A DNA stretch of 64,000 nucleotides from Chryseobacterium jejuense (GCF_900100075.1 NZ_FNEG01000001.1:310001-374000), one strand, 5' to 3'. Positions 8,463 through 17,421 are shown, counted from the stretch's first letter. Made by a program: numbers and translations. The notes: generated from the sequence alone by a model not told the origin.

Positions 8463-9569
8463 ATGATCAGCATCTGGGAACAGGAAACTTTTTACCGTAA
8501 AAGAGATATTATCATTATTGGAGCCGGATTTTCCGGACTCTGGACAGCTATTTCCATTAAGGAGACATTTCCTGAGAAATCTGTATTGATTATTGAAAGA
8601 AATGCTGTTCCATTAGGGGCTTCCACACGGAATGCCGGTTTTGCCTGCTTCGGAAGCCTTACAGAAATCATTGCTGATTCCCGGAAAATGGGTTGGGAAA
8701 AGACATTGGATCTTGTTAGAATGAGGTTTGAAGGACTTCAGAAGATCAGACAGTATTTTAAAAGCGATGAAATAGACTTTGAACTCAGCGGAGGTTATGA
8801 GATCCTGAATAATAATGAACCTTTGCAGAACTTACATGAAGTAAATGAAAAACTTAAGTCTGTAACCGGACTTGAAGAAACCTATTCTCTACAACAGAAC
8901 AAAATAAAAGAATTCGGGTTGGGTAAATCCCAGTTCCTGATTGAAAATCCATGTGAAGGAAGCCTGCATTCCGGAAAACTGTTACAGAAACTTTTGGAAA
9001 AATGTTATGAATTGAAGGTAGAGTTCTTGTTGGGAACTGAAGTGAAAAATATAGAGGAAACTTCTGATGAGGTGAATATCTATCTTCCAGAGGATCTTTC
9101 TGTAAAAGCAGATCAATTAATTCATTGTACTAATGCATTCAGTTCTACGTTCCTGAAAAATGAAAATATAATTCCTGCCAGAGGGCAGATTCTCCTTACG
9201 GAACCTATAGAAAATTTAAAATTAAAAGGGACTTTCCATTATGATGAAGGATTTTATTATTTTAGAAACCTCGGAAACTGTGTATTGTTAGGTGGCGGAA
9301 GAAATCAGGATTTTAAAACGGAAGAAACTACAGCTTTTGAAACCACAGAATTCCTGCAAAGCCACTTGGAAAATTTCCTGCAGGAAGTTATTGTACCGAA
9401 TCAGGAATTTAAGATTGCACTACGCTGGTCAGGAATTATGGCGATGGGAGATGCAAAAACACCAATCATAAAAAGACTCTCAGAAAGACAGCTTTGTGCT
9501 GTACGACTTTCCGGAATGGGAGTGGCATTGGCGCCTAAAGTTGGTGAGATAATAACCACTATGATTTAA
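8463..9569 (+). CDS. FAD-dependent oxidoreductase (DAO/DadA-like)
   Basis: 368 residues. The N-terminal dinucleotide-binding fold reads IIIIGAGFSGLWTAISI (GxGxxG) and is followed by the acidic end of beta-2 (LIIERNAVPLGASTRNAGFA), typical of the D-amino-acid oxidase superfamily, which oxidises amines or amino acids using FAD. The C-terminal segment MAMGDAKTPIIKRLSERQLCAVRLSGMGVALAPKVGE (split here as a motif region near residues 325-360) closes the FAD site. The exact substrate cannot be read from sequence. Upstream is a 160-base spacer with no clear promoter; downstream a small membrane protein gene begins five bases after the stop, probably in the same transcript. Confidence 0.85.
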   Translation: MISIWEQETFYRKRDIIIIGAGFSGLWTAISIKETFPEKSVLIIERNAVPLGASTRNAGFACFGSLTEIIADSRKMGWEKTLDLVRMRFEGLQKIRQYFKSDEIDFELSGGYEILNNNEPLQNLHEVNEKLKSVTGLEETYSLQQNKIKEFGLGKSQFLIENPCEGSLHSGKLLQKLLEKCYELKVEFLLGTEVKNIEETSDEVNIYLPEDLSVKADQLIHCTNAFSSTFLKNENIIPARGQILLTEPIENLKLKGTFHYDEGFYYFRNLGNCVLLGGGRNQDFKTEETTAFETTEFLQSHLENFLQEVIVPNQEFKIALRWSGIMAMGDAKTPIIKRLSERQLCAVRLSGMGVALAPKVGEIITTMI

Positions 9570-9574
9570 ATACA

Positions 9575-10054
9575 ATGAAATATTTACCTTTTGAACATAT
9601 TATTTATAGTACCAATTTGTCTGAAGAGGAAGTGTTCACAAGACTTTCCGGTTTTGTTGAACCTGAAAAATTTGGTTTTAAAAAAAGATCTGACAAGGAA
9701 TATGAAGGATATGTATATGAGAGTGGTTTTGAAATCAGTAGAATTATAAAAAACAGGAATTCTTTTGCTCCTGATATAAGTGGAATCATTCAGAAAAATA
9801 ACAAAGGGGCACAAATTGAGGTTAAAATGAGGCTGAAGTGGTATGTACTCATTTTTTTGATAGGTTGGTGTTTGTTGGCAATCCTTTTTTTATTGGTTAT
9901 GTTAGTTAAAGTAAGAGATATAATAGACATTCTTCTTCCGCTATTTATGCTGGCGTTTGTGTATGCTTTAACAATGATTGGCTTTAAAATAGAAAGCAAT
10001 CAATCAAAAGATGATTTTAAAAAGTATTTTGCAGCAGAAATAGAGAGAGAATAG
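9575..10054 (+). CDS. hypothetical protein with two membrane helices
   Basis: 159 residues. About 85 polar N-terminal residues (MKYLPFEHIIYSTNLSEEEV...) are followed by two hydrophobic helices (about 89-110 and 116-137) and a short charged tail. The cytoplasm-first layout and lack of a signal peptide suggest a small inner-membrane protein. I recognise it as a type common in Chryseobacterium genomes but know no function. It starts five bases after the FAD oxidoreductase stop. Confidence 0.75.
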   Translation: MKYLPFEHIIYSTNLSEEEVFTRLSGFVEPEKFGFKKRSDKEYEGYVYESGFEISRIIKNRNSFAPDISGIIQKNNKGAQIEVKMRLKWYVLIFLIGWCLLAILFLLVMLVKVRDIIDILLPLFMLAFVYALTMIGFKIESNQSKDDFKKYFAAEIERE

Positions 10055-10225
10055 ACAATGAGATAATAGACGAAGAGATGAGAAACGTGAGATAGAGAAA
10101 AAGGTTCTAAGGAAGATTAAAAGATGAGACTTGCTTTATTGGGGATTTTAAACTTCAAACCTTAAGTTTTAGATGACGAACTCTGAACATTGCACTCTTA
10201 GCTTTCCACTCTAAAAGAAATCCCT

Positions 10226-10233
10226 TATTTTTG
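10226..10233 (+). promoter_or_regulatory. -7 element (TATTTTTG) of prfB
   Basis: Exact TAnnTTTG match 16 bases before the GTG start. No TTG at normal spacing. The spacer from 10055 to here is otherwise low-complexity purine-rich DNA (GAGATGAGA-like words) with no gene. Confidence 0.45.
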
Positions 10234-10249
10234 CAGAAAAGAAAGAATC

Positions 10250-11362
10250 GTGATAAACAACGACCAGATAAAAGAAGTTCAATCCAGAATTGAAGACTTA
10301 CACAGATATTTACAGATTGAAAAAAAGAAGATCGAAATAGCCAATGATGATGAAAAGACCGCGGCTCCTGAGTTTTGGGATAATCCTAAGACTGCAGAAG
10401 CTTTCCTGAAGCAGCTTCGTTCCAAGAAAAAATGGGTGGAAGGCTATGATGAAATTCATACTCAGTTTGAAGATTTGCAGGTATTGGTTGACTTTGCTAA
10501 AGAAGATCCCGATTCCGAAAAAGAACTGGATGAAACATTCCCGCAGCTGGTAGAAAAAATAGAAGACCTTGAATTCAAGAATATGCTTTCCAATGAAGGT
10601 GATGAGTTGTCTGCGGTTCTTCAGATCACTGCCGGTGCCGGAGGAACAGAAAGTTGTGACTGGGCATCCATGTTGATGAGAATGTACACCATGTGGGCAG
10701 AAAAACAAGGCTATAAGATTCGTGAACTGAATTTCCAGGAAGGAGATGTAGCCGGGGTGAAAACTGTTACCCTTGAAATAGAAGGTGAATTTGCTTTCGG
10801 ATATTTAAGAGGTGAAAACGGAGTTCACAGATTGGTAAGAATCTCACCTTTCGATTCGAATGCTAAACGTCATACCAGCTTTGTTTCTGTATATGTTTAT
10901 CCTTTAGTAGACGATACGATTGAAATTAATATTAACCCTGCTGATATATCCTTTGAAACGATGAGGTCTTCCGGAGCCGGAGGTCAGAACGTAAACAAAG
11001 TAGAAACAGCCGTACGTCTTCGTCACGCACCTACCGGAATTATCATTGAAAACTCAGAGTCCCGTTCACAGCTTCAGAACAAAGAAAAAGCAATGCAGCT
11101 CTTACGTTCCAGATTATATGAAATGGAATTGGAAGAACGTATGAAAGCCAGAAATGAGATTGAAGCCAACAAAATGAAGATCGAGTGGGGAAGTCAGATC
11201 AGAAACTACGTCATGCATCCTTATAAATTGGTGAAAGATGTACGCTCAGGCCATGAAACTTCGGATGTGGACGCGGTAATGAACGGAAATCTTACACCTT
11301 TCCTTAAAGCATTCCTGATGGCCGATGGTACCGCTGTTTCCGACGATGATCTCGACTTATAA
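10250..11362 (+). CDS. prfB: peptide chain release factor 2
   Basis: 370 residues, starting with GTG. RF2 recognises UGA and UAA stop codons on the ribosome. The codon-recognition tripeptide is SPF (199-201, [12 protein letters not shown]), which distinguishes RF2 from RF1 (PxT), and the catalytic GGQ loop is at 244-246 ([11 protein letters not shown]). The gene is one continuous frame: where many bacteria have an in-frame UGA and a programmed +1 shift after about 25 codons (E. coli RGYL-shift-DYD), this one reads [10 protein letters not shown] straight through. Transcribed alone from a near -7 element. Confidence 0.97.
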   Translation: MINNDQIKEVQSRIEDLHRYLQIEKKKIEIANDDEKTAAPEFWDNPKTAEAFLKQLRSKKKWVEGYDEIHTQFEDLQVLVDFAKEDPDSEKELDETFPQLVEKIEDLEFKNMLSNEGDELSAVLQITAGAGGTESCDWASMLMRMYTMWAEKQGYKIRELNFQEGDVAGVKTVTLEIEGEFAFGYLRGENGVHRLVRISPFDSNAKRHTSFVSVYVYPLVDDTIEININPADISFETMRSSGAGGQNVNKVETAVRLRHAPTGIIIENSESRSQLQNKEKAMQLLRSRLYEMELEERMKARNEIEANKMKIEWGSQIRNYVMHPYKLVKDVRSGHETSDVDAVMNGNLTPFLKAFLMADGTAVSDDDLDL

Positions 11363-11402
11363 ATATCATGTGAAATTTTAGTTAAAATCTTATAATTAAT
11401 TT

Positions 11403-11431
11403 TTGTTTCAGACATTTTAGACTTACTTTTG
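11403..11431 (+). promoter_or_regulatory. promoter of the DedA gene (TTG-N18-TACTTTTG)
   Basis: TTG at 11403-11405 and TACTTTTG at 11424-11431, 18 bases apart, both exact. The leader before the ATG at 11448 is about 10 bases. Confidence 0.6.
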
Positions 11432-11447
11432 TTGTTCATCGATATAT

Positions 11448-12143
11448 ATGGAAGATTTCAATAGCTGGAAGGATTTATTAAACCCGGAGTTTTATATTAA
11501 AATGGGAGGGTTTTGGCTTATTTTATTTATTGTGTTTGCTGAAACAGGTCTTTTTGTAGGTTTTTTCCTACCCGGAGATTCACTATTGTTCGTTTCAGGG
11601 ATTTATGCCGTTGAAATCATCAAAGAGACGTTTGGATCTACAGGAAGTGATTTCTTAGATACAACGATCCTTGCCTCAGGGGTAGCGCTTGCTGCCATTA
11701 TAGGAAATGAAGTAGGATATTATTTCGGAAGAAAAGCAGGACCTGCTCTATACAAAAGACCGGATTCAATGCTTTTTAAGAAGAAATATCTTTATCAGGC
11801 TCATGATTTCTTTGAAAAACATGGTGCTCTGGCAATCATTATGGCAAGATTCTTACCCGTGGTGAGAACTTTTACTCCAATTGTTGCAGGGATTGTGAAG
11901 ATGGATAAGAAAGAATTCCTAAGAGATAATGTCATTGGTGCAGTACTATGGTCATTTATTTTGATCTTTGCAGGACACTATCTTGATAAGCTTTTCATGG
12001 AACAGTTTAATATAAATCTAAAAGAAAAGCTAGAATATATTATCATTGTCATTGTATTGGTAACAACACTTCCGGTGATTATCAAATTCATGTTCGGAAA
12101 GAAAGAAGACTTTTCTAAATACGAAAACAAAGATTTTGAATAG
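11448..12143 (+). CDS. DedA-family membrane protein
   Basis: 231 residues with about five hydrophobic segments in the inner membrane. Diagnostic DedA/VTT motifs are present: ETGLFVGFFLPGDSLLFVSG near the N-terminus and ARFLPVVRTFTPIVAGI in the centre. DedA proteins are implicated in lipid-carrier (undecaprenyl phosphate or phospholipid) flipping and in envelope homeostasis; the substrate of this one is unknown. It has its own promoter and a strong terminator, so it is a single-gene unit. Confidence 0.93.
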   Translation: MEDFNSWKDLLNPEFYIKMGGFWLILFIVFAETGLFVGFFLPGDSLLFVSGIYAVEIIKETFGSTGSDFLDTTILASGVALAAIIGNEVGYYFGRKAGPALYKRPDSMLFKKKYLYQAHDFFEKHGALAIIMARFLPVVRTFTPIVAGIVKMDKKEFLRDNVIGAVLWSFILIFAGHYLDKLFMEQFNINLKEKLEYIIIVIVLVTTLPVIIKFMFGKKEDFSKYENKDFE

Positions 12144-12165
12144 AATTCAAATTCACTAAAAATAT

Positions 12166-12196
12166 AAGGCTGTCTCAATTCGAGATAGCCTTTTTT
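12166..12196 (+). terminator. intrinsic terminator after the DedA gene
   Basis: GGCTGTCTC (12168-12176) pairs with GAGATAGCC (12182-12190) with one G-T pair, followed by six T. Confidence 0.85.
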
Positions 12197-12269
12197 ATTA
12201 GCTACAAATGCCGAATAAAAAGATTTGTGCATTCTCGTGGCTAATTTAGTTTTTAGAAGCATGAATAGG

Positions 12270-13139
12270 TTATTTCCTAATCCAATCAAGAATGTTGGGA
12301 TAGATAATGCTGTCTCTTTTCCTTTTACTGAAGAATCTTGGTGCATGACCTGTTTTCTCCATAAAAACAAATTTGTGAGGAATATTCATCCTGGTTAATG
12401 CTGAATCCATGGCAATTCCCTGATGTTGGTTGACTAAAAAATCATGGTTTCCCTGGAATAATAGAGTAGGGACATGGGTGATATTAGCAATAGGACTGGC
12501 TTCTTTAAAAGCTTCTGAAAGATTTTTACGATCAAATTGAGTTCCCACTACCTTTTGAATCGTAGGAGAAGTATATTTAGAATAAAAAGAATTCAGATAT
12601 TCAGGGCTGTAAAAATCGGTAGGACCACTTAAAGAAATGATCTTTTTAACCTGATCCGGATGTTGGTAGCCATAAAGTAAAGCCAGGTGCCCACCAGCAC
12701 TTTCACCAAGAATAACATAATTGTCAGGTTGTAGTTCTGCCTTTTCGGCTAAAGAATTAAATTTTTTAATCACAGAGCCAATATCCTCAAGCTGTTGTTT
12801 ATAAGTGATTTTTTTCTTTTGAGAAACCAATCGATAATTCATATTGATGCTTGGGATCTTATTTTTGAAAAGCATTTTCTGGATCTGGATCATGTGTTCC
12901 TTTTTTCCCAGCGTCCAGGCTCCGCCATGTACAATAAGAACCACAGGAGCATTTTCTGGATAATCTTTGGGAAGAAAAACATCCATTTTTTGTCTTTTAT
13001 GCTCCCCGTATTTTAAGTTGTAGATTTTCTGCTGACCATCGGGGCCCACCCAAACTCTGAATTTCGTGTTACAAGACTGCAAAAGGAAACTGATGCACCC
13101 CATAACGAAAAAATGATACCTGAGAATGAGCTTTTTCAT
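12270..13139 (-). CDS. alpha/beta-hydrolase lipoprotein (esterase/lipase)
   Basis: 289 residues. The signal peptide ends in a lipobox with Cys23 (FLLQSC), so this is probably a lipid-anchored envelope enzyme. The fold is the BD-FAE/carboxylesterase type: oxyanion-hole HGGAW at 71-75, nucleophile Ser147 in GESAGG, and likely Asp233 (GNHDFLV) and His265 (TGHAPRF) completing the triad. It should hydrolyse carboxylic esters, with an unknown physiological substrate. An exact -7 element ends only four bases before the ATG, suggesting a leaderless message. Confidence 0.9.
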   Translation of the reverse strand: MKKLILRYHFFVMGCISFLLQSCNTKFRVWVGPDGQQKIYNLKYGEHKRQKMDVFLPKDYPENAPVVLIVHGGAWTLGKKEHMIQIQKMLFKNKIPSINMNYRLVSQKKKITYKQQLEDIGSVIKKFNSLAEKAELQPDNYVILGESAGGHLALLYGYQHPDQVKKIISLSGPTDFYSPEYLNSFYSKYTSPTIQKVVGTQFDRKNLSEAFKEASPIANITHVPTLLFQGNHDFLVNQHQGIAMDSALTRMNIPHKFVFMEKTGHAPRFFSKRKRDSIIYPNILDWIRK

Positions 13140-13143
13140 GTAT

Positions 13144-13151
13144 CAAATGTA
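13144..13151 (-). promoter_or_regulatory. -7 element (TACATTTG) immediately before the esterase start
   Basis: Exact TAnnTTTG on the minus strand, with four bases (13143-13140) between it and the ATG. No TTG at standard -33 spacing. If active, the transcript would start at or next to the start codon. Confidence 0.4.
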
Positions 13152-13194
13152 AGAAAAATATAGTGGCTTATATACAGTTTCAAACGTTTTCCGC

Positions 13195-13623
13195 TCAGCT
13201 TTTTTCAGCTAATTCTTTTAATTTCTGATTCATGAGATTGAAGCCGATTGCTGTATTGTCAAAATTAAAAAACGGAACAAGGAGACCTGAAAATTGCTCT
13301 GATTGGATAAATTGAGTGGTCCCATTTTTATTGTCAATCAATTCAAAGTGGTGTTCACCATCAAATATCCCTTTAAATAATAATTTTCCTAACCATTTCA
13401 GTTCTTTATTCTCTTTTTTCGATAAGACTACAGGCTTGAAGACCATCCCTTTTCCTTCTTTGGGCTTGATGGTGACCTGTATTTGGTTGCCTTCTTCTAC
13501 AGATCCTTGAATCTCAGTAATAAAAGGATTCCAGGTTGGGTAATTATCAAAGTTTGATAATATTTTCCATATTTTTTCAGGAGTAGCATGAATGATTATT
13601 TCTGTTTCGATTTTCTTTGACAT
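13195..13623 (-). CDS. SRPBCC-family protein (START-like)
   Basis: 142 residues from the ATG at 13623. MSKKIETEIIIHATPEKIWK is the typical start of polyketide-cyclase/SRPBCC (Bet v1-like) domains: a beta-strand, then a helix with PEKIW and NYPTWNPFI. These proteins bind hydrophobic ligands in a deep pocket; no catalytic residues can be assigned. It follows the Crp/Fnr-like regulator by 60 bases on the same strand and is a plausible target or partner of it. Confidence 0.85.
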   Translation of the reverse strand: MSKKIETEIIIHATPEKIWKILSNFDNYPTWNPFITEIQGSVEEGNQIQVTIKPKEGKGMVFKPVVLSKKENKELKWLGKLLFKGIFDGEHHFELIDNKNGTTQFIQSEQFSGLLVPFFNFDNTAIGFNLMNQKLKELAEKS

Positions 13624-13683
13624 GATACATGATTTTACATGAGCAAAGTTCGGGGAGAAGAATAGAAATCTACTTGACAAAAA

Positions 13684-14277
13684 TCAAGAATTTCCTGTGG
13701 CTATTTTATTTCTGATTCTACTGAAGGTCTCAGAAGTCATACCAAGCATTGATGCAATATACTGCAATGGAACCTGGTTGAATAATTGAGGGTTTTCATT
13801 AAAAAAGTAGACATATCTTTCTTCGGCAGTCATTGATAAATGATTATGAATCCTTGTCTCCATAGTAGTGAAACAATGAATAATAAAGGCTTTTTCTAAG
13901 ATATGCCATCGGGTAATCCTGTTTTGTAGTTTTTCATAATCATCCCTATTGATGGTATATAGTTCAGTGTCTGTAAGAGCTTGGATATCCCATCTGGCAG
14001 GAATATCAGACATAAAACTAGAGAGATCTGCCACAAAATACCCCTGCGTTGAAATCCATTGTGTAATTTCTTTCTTTTCAGTGTCGCAAAAGATCCTTAA
14101 AAGTCCTGATTTGATAAAACTTAGTTTTGTGCTTTTCTTCCCCGATTTCAGAAAAAAATCATTCTTTTTGAGAATTTCCGGTTTAAAAAAAGAAACAATT
14201 GTTTTTAGATCATCCGGATCGATATTCGGAAAATATGAAGTGAGGCTTTGCTCAAAATTAGTATTTATTTTGGTCAT
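13684..14277 (-). CDS. Crp/Fnr-family transcriptional regulator
   Basis: 197 residues. The N-terminal cyclic-nucleotide-binding-like beta-roll (about 20-115) includes LKKNDFFLKSGKKSTKLSFIKSGLLRIF. The C-terminal winged helix-turn-helix (about 150-195) has QYIASMLGMTSETFSRIRNKI. There is no Cys cluster for an Fe-S centre, and the cAMP-contact residues are not clearly kept, so the effector is unknown. It sits between a TPR gene 11 bases upstream and an SRPBCC gene downstream, all on the minus strand. Confidence 0.88.
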   Translation of the reverse strand: MTKINTNFEQSLTSYFPNIDPDDLKTIVSFFKPEILKKNDFFLKSGKKSTKLSFIKSGLLRIFCDTEKKEITQWISTQGYFVADLSSFMSDIPARWDIQALTDTELYTINRDDYEKLQNRITRWHILEKAFIIHCFTTMETRIHNHLSMTAEERYVYFFNENPQLFNQVPLQYIASMLGMTSETFSRIRNKIATGNS

Positions 14278-14288
14278 GATTTAAGAGA

Positions 14289-14765
14289 TTATAGGTTTTC
14301 AGCATATCGATTCAGAGAATTATTGTATCTGGGTAAATGTTTGGAGATTGCTTTTAAGGCTAATGATAGTGCTTCTCTGTATTCTCCTGCTGAAGAAAGA
14401 GACAGCGCTAGAAAAGAATCCACGGCATCATTCAGTTCATCCGAGTAGTTTTCTTTTTCTTCTCTTAAAATATCAATGCTTTCTTCTATTTTTCCGTTAT
14501 TCCTTAATGTACTTGCTAGCTGAATTCTTGCTCTTCTCCTTCTTAAACCGGATAATCCCAGGTCTAATGCTGTTCTGTATAAAGGCTCAGCTTCCTCTTC
14601 ATGTCCGGTGGAGTCAAAAGCACATGCCACTTCAAACTCAGCAATGCCTTGTGAATCTGAAAGTAGGAGGACATGATCTTTAATCTGTTGAATAAATACT
14701 TCGTTGGTTATTGTCCCAAGCTTCTGCCAGATACTCTGTAATTGGGTTTCCCAGTTTTCATCCAT
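14289..14765 (-). CDS. tetratricopeptide-repeat protein
   Basis: 158 residues from the ATG at 14765 (MDENWETQLQSIWQKLG). The sequence is entirely helical, with TPR-like pairs, e.g. AEFEVACAFDSTGHEEEAEP, ARIQLASTLRNNGKIEESID and FLALSLSSAGEYREALSLAL. No signal peptide, so it is a cytoplasmic protein-interaction scaffold of unknown partner. It is the first gene of a probable three-gene unit with the Crp-like regulator. Confidence 0.82.
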   Translation of the reverse strand: MDENWETQLQSIWQKLGTITNEVFIQQIKDHVLLLSDSQGIAEFEVACAFDSTGHEEEAEPLYRTALDLGLSGLRRRRARIQLASTLRNNGKIEESIDILREEKENYSDELNDAVDSFLALSLSSAGEYREALSLALKAISKHLPRYNNSLNRYAENL

Positions 14766-14780
14766 TCTATAGGTTTTAAA

Positions 14781-14788
14781 CAAAGATA
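14781..14788 (-). promoter_or_regulatory. -7 element (TATCTTTG) of the TPR-Crp-SRPBCC unit
   Basis: Exact TAnnTTTG on the minus strand, 15 bases before the ATG at 14765. No clear -33 TTG. Confidence 0.45.
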
Positions 14789-14878
14789 TAAAATATTGAA
14801 GGCGGGGGAGTGTTTTATCATTCTCATCATTCTTAAAATTATTGTCGTATTATGAATTAAAAAATGGAATTAAATATT

Positions 14879-14886
14879 TATTTTTG
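14879..14886 (+). promoter_or_regulatory. -7 element (TATTTTTG) of the DUF808 gene
   Basis: Exact TAnnTTTG 34 bases before the ATG at 14921; the nearest TTG (14843-14845) is too far upstream for standard spacing. Confidence 0.4.
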
Positions 14887-14920
14887 CTGAACTTAACAAA
14901 GATTAAAAAAAAATTAAAAT

Positions 14921-15802
14921 ATGGCATCAGGCTTTTTTGCAATTTTAGATGATATTGCAGCATTGATGGATGATGTAGCAGTTACCAGTAAAATAGCTAC
15001 ACAGAAAACAGCAGGTATTTTGGGAGATGACCTGGCTGTAAATGCAGAAAAAGCCACTGGCTTTCTTTCTTCCAGAGAAATTCCGGTTCTATGGGCTATC
15101 ACCAAAGGATCATTTATCAATAAACTGATTATTCTTCCTATTGCGTTTCTGCTCAATTGGCTCTATAAGCCTGCGATTGAGATGATCCTTATTCTGGGAG
15201 GTTTATACCTTGCTTTTGAAGGGGTAGAAAAAATCATTGAATTCCTGTTTCACCGTTCCAAAAAAGGACATGAGGTAGTGGAGGAGAGCAAAGAAGATGA
15301 AGATTCTGAGGTTTCTGAAAAAGCTAAAATCAATTCAGCGATCAGAACAGACTTTATTCTTTCCATTGAAATTGTAATTATTGCTTTGGGAACGGTAATC
15401 CAACAGGAACACCCACTTCTTACGCAAATTCTTACAGTTACTTTTGTTTCATTCATTGCAACGGTAGGGGTTTACGGAATTGTTGCTCTTATTGTAAGAA
15501 TGGATGATGCAGGTTTTAAATTAATCAAAAAAAGCCACGATAAAGGATTCTTTTCAAAACTTGGGCATCTTTTGGTGAAAGCATTACCCATAATCATCAA
15601 GATTTTAGGTGTTGTAGGAACCATTGCCCTGATCTTAGTTTCAGGAGGAATTTTCGCCCACAACATTCATTATCTGCATGAATTGCTACCAACATGGCCG
15701 GATATTTTAAAAGAATTTACTTTCGGAATGGTAGGAGGATTGGCTGCGGTTCTTGTTTTCACCATAGGAAAAGCAATCTATTCCTTAGCTACAAAAAAAT
15801 AA
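14921..15802 (+). CDS. DUF808-family inner membrane protein (YedI-like)
   Basis: 293 residues. The N-terminus MASGFFAILDDIAALMDDVA with the following KIATQKTAGILGDDLAVNAEK is the hallmark of the DUF808 family (E. coli YedI). Six or so hydrophobic helices follow, with a charged cytoplasmic loop at about 112-140 (Glu/Lys-rich). The function of the family is unknown. It is a single-gene unit with a clear terminator. Confidence 0.93.
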   Translation: MASGFFAILDDIAALMDDVAVTSKIATQKTAGILGDDLAVNAEKATGFLSSREIPVLWAITKGSFINKLIILPIAFLLNWLYKPAIEMILILGGLYLAFEGVEKIIEFLFHRSKKGHEVVEESKEDEDSEVSEKAKINSAIRTDFILSIEIVIIALGTVIQQEHPLLTQILTVTFVSFIATVGVYGIVALIVRMDDAGFKLIKKSHDKGFFSKLGHLLVKALPIIIKILGVVGTIALILVSGGIFAHNIHYLHELLPTWPDILKEFTFGMVGGLAAVLVFTIGKAIYSLATKK

Positions 15803-15824
15803 TTGAAGCAAAATATAATAAAAG

Positions 15825-15857
15825 AATCCTGTATCATTTTGATGCAGGATTTTTTTA
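15825..15857 (+). terminator. intrinsic terminator after the DUF808 gene
   Basis: AATCCTGTATC (15825-15835) pairs with GATGCAGGATT (15841-15851), one wobble, followed by a T run. Confidence 0.85.
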
Positions 15858-15902
15858 TGAGTTTCATTCAAATAGAAATCTTTAAATAATCATAACAAAC
15901 TA

Positions 15903-15977
15903 TTTGTCATTCTATAGGAATTTTGCTTTACATTTTATTTTGCTGTGTTGAGATTCCTCCTTCGTCGGAATGACAAA
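15903..15977. repeat. palindromic interspersed repeat, TTTGTCATTC family (75 bp)
   Basis: The ends are exact inverted copies, TTTGTCATTC (15903-15912) and GAATGACAAA (15968-15977), with inner partly paired GGAAT and ATTCC words. The same ends occur at 52323-52392. Lies between two convergent genes (DUF808 and dnaJ). Reads as a REP-like or miniature-transposon-like element. The rest of 15858-16176 holds no gene. Confidence 0.7.
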
Positions 15978-16082
15978 AACACTTATGGGGTTCTTTAATT
16001 ATGAAGAATAAAGTATTGCTTGTTAATTGATTTTTTTACTCAAGCTGATTGAACAGATTACGCTGTTTTTTTAAGCACACTC

Positions 16083-16103
16083 TTTGTCATTCTGAAAGAA
16101 TCT
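16083..16103. repeat. partial TTTGTCATTC repeat
   Basis: Left end only: TTTGTCATTC followed by an AGAATCT word, with no matching right end. A decayed copy of the element 100 bases upstream. Confidence 0.5.
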
Positions 16104-16176
16104 AAACGGTTGAAAGGGCAGAAATCAATTTTGAATTCAGAAGTACAGTGCAGAATATCCATACGTTTTAAACAAA

Positions 16177-16198
16177 AAAAGAGGCCTAGGCCTCTTTT
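16177..16198. terminator. terminator after dnaJ (perfect palindrome)
   Basis: A 22-base perfect palindrome centred on GGCCTAGGCC with A/T runs on both sides, just downstream of the dnaJ stop. It could serve either strand. Confidence 0.75.
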
Positions 16199-16201
16199 AT
16201 A

Positions 16202-17320
16202 TTAATTGAATAAATCTTTTACTTTATCAAAAAAAGTTTTTTCCTTTCCGGATGGTTCCGCAACCATTTCTCCGCTGGACATCTGCTTTTCAAAGAAGTC
16301 TTTCTGCTCCTTAGTAAGCTTTTGTGGTGTCCAAACATTGATATGAATAAACATGTCTCCTTTACCATAGCTGTCAATGCTTGGAAGACCTTTTCCTGCT
16401 AATCTTAAGATTTTTCCGGATTGAGTTCCTGGGTCAACAGTGATTTTCACTTTTCCACCTACTGTAGGAATTTCTTTTTTCGTTCCTAACGCAGCTTCAG
16501 CAAATGAAACATACAATTCCTGGTGAAGGTTGTCACCTTCTCTCTTGATGGTTTGATCTACTTCCTCTTCGATGATCACTAATAGATCACCCGGAGTACC
16601 ACCAAACGGAGCATCATTTCCTTTTCCTCTTACATTAAGCTGAATTCCGTCTCTTGCTCCTGCAGGAATATTAATGGTGATTTCTTCCTCATCTTTTACA
16701 AGACCCTGAGCATTTGCTCCGGCAGGAATTTTATCAGCAACTTTTCCAATTCCCTGACAAGTACTACAAGTAGTCTGAGTCTGCATTTGACCAAACATAG
16801 TGTTCATCACTTTAAGCTGAACACCGGAACCGTTACAGGTAGGACAGGTTTTTGAAGTGGCACCTTCTGCCATCTTCATTTTTTTAACTTTAATGGTCTT
16901 GTGAGTTCCGTTTACCATTTCCTCAAGGTTCAGCTTGATTCTGATTCTTAAATTAGAACCTTTCACCTGCTGGCGACCACCGCCGCCACCGCCAAATCCT
17001 CCGAAACCACCACCGAAAATATCTCCAAACTGGCTGAAAATATCTTCCATGTTCATTCCGCCTCCGAAGCCTCCGCCTCCGAAACCTCCATTTCCACCCA
17101 TTCCGGCGTGACCGAATTGGTCATATCTGGCACGTTTCTGATCGTCGCTTAATACTTCGTAAGCCTCAGCAGCTTCTTTAAATTTTTCTTCAGCCTCCTT
17201 ATCCCCTGGATTTTTATCCGGGTGGAATTTGATAGCCATTTTACGGTATGCTTTCTTTATTTCGTCGGCAGATGCAGATTTGCTGATCTCAAGAACCTCG
17301 TAATAATCTCTTTTTGACAT
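16202..17320 (-). CDS. dnaJ: chaperone DnaJ (Hsp40) with a reduced zinc-finger region
   Basis: 372 residues. It stimulates the ATPase of DnaK and delivers clients. The J domain (1-70) has the HPD motif ([11 protein letters not shown]), followed by a Gly/Phe-rich linker (about 75-115) and the C-terminal substrate-binding beta domains. The cysteine-rich region has only two CxxCxGxG units (CPTCNGSG and CSTCQGIG, about 160-200) instead of four; the spacing suggests that zinc centre II is kept and centre I lost. The cytosolic partner grpE lies 101 bases upstream, and the pair probably forms one heat-shock transcript. Confidence 0.97.
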   Translation of the reverse strand: MSKRDYYEVLEISKSASADEIKKAYRKMAIKFHPDKNPGDKEAEEKFKEAAEAYEVLSDDQKRARYDQFGHAGMGGNGGFGGGGFGGGMNMEDIFSQFGDIFGGGFGGFGGGGGGRQQVKGSNLRIRIKLNLEEMVNGTHKTIKVKKMKMAEGATSKTCPTCNGSGVQLKVMNTMFGQMQTQTTCSTCQGIGKVADKIPAGANAQGLVKDEEEITINIPAGARDGIQLNVRGKGNDAPFGGTPGDLLVIIEEEVDQTIKREGDNLHQELYVSFAEAALGTKKEIPTVGGKVKITVDPGTQSGKILRLAGKGLPSIDSYGKGDMFIHINVWTPQKLTKEQKDFFEKQMSSGEMVAEPSGKEKTFFDKVKDLFN

Positions 17321-17421
17321 GACAATTTAATAATTGATTGTTGATAAATGATAAAAGATATTGTAAAGCTAATAAGTGAAACATTCATCAATTATCACTC
17401 ATCATTTATCATTTATGAATT

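Noticed and set aside
10310..10708. 132-residue frame opposite prfB
   Set aside because: Antisense to an unambiguous release factor gene; no family resemblance.
15858..16176. CRISPR array
   Set aside because: Repeats are few, inverted and unevenly spaced; no regular spacers and no cas genes anywhere in the window.
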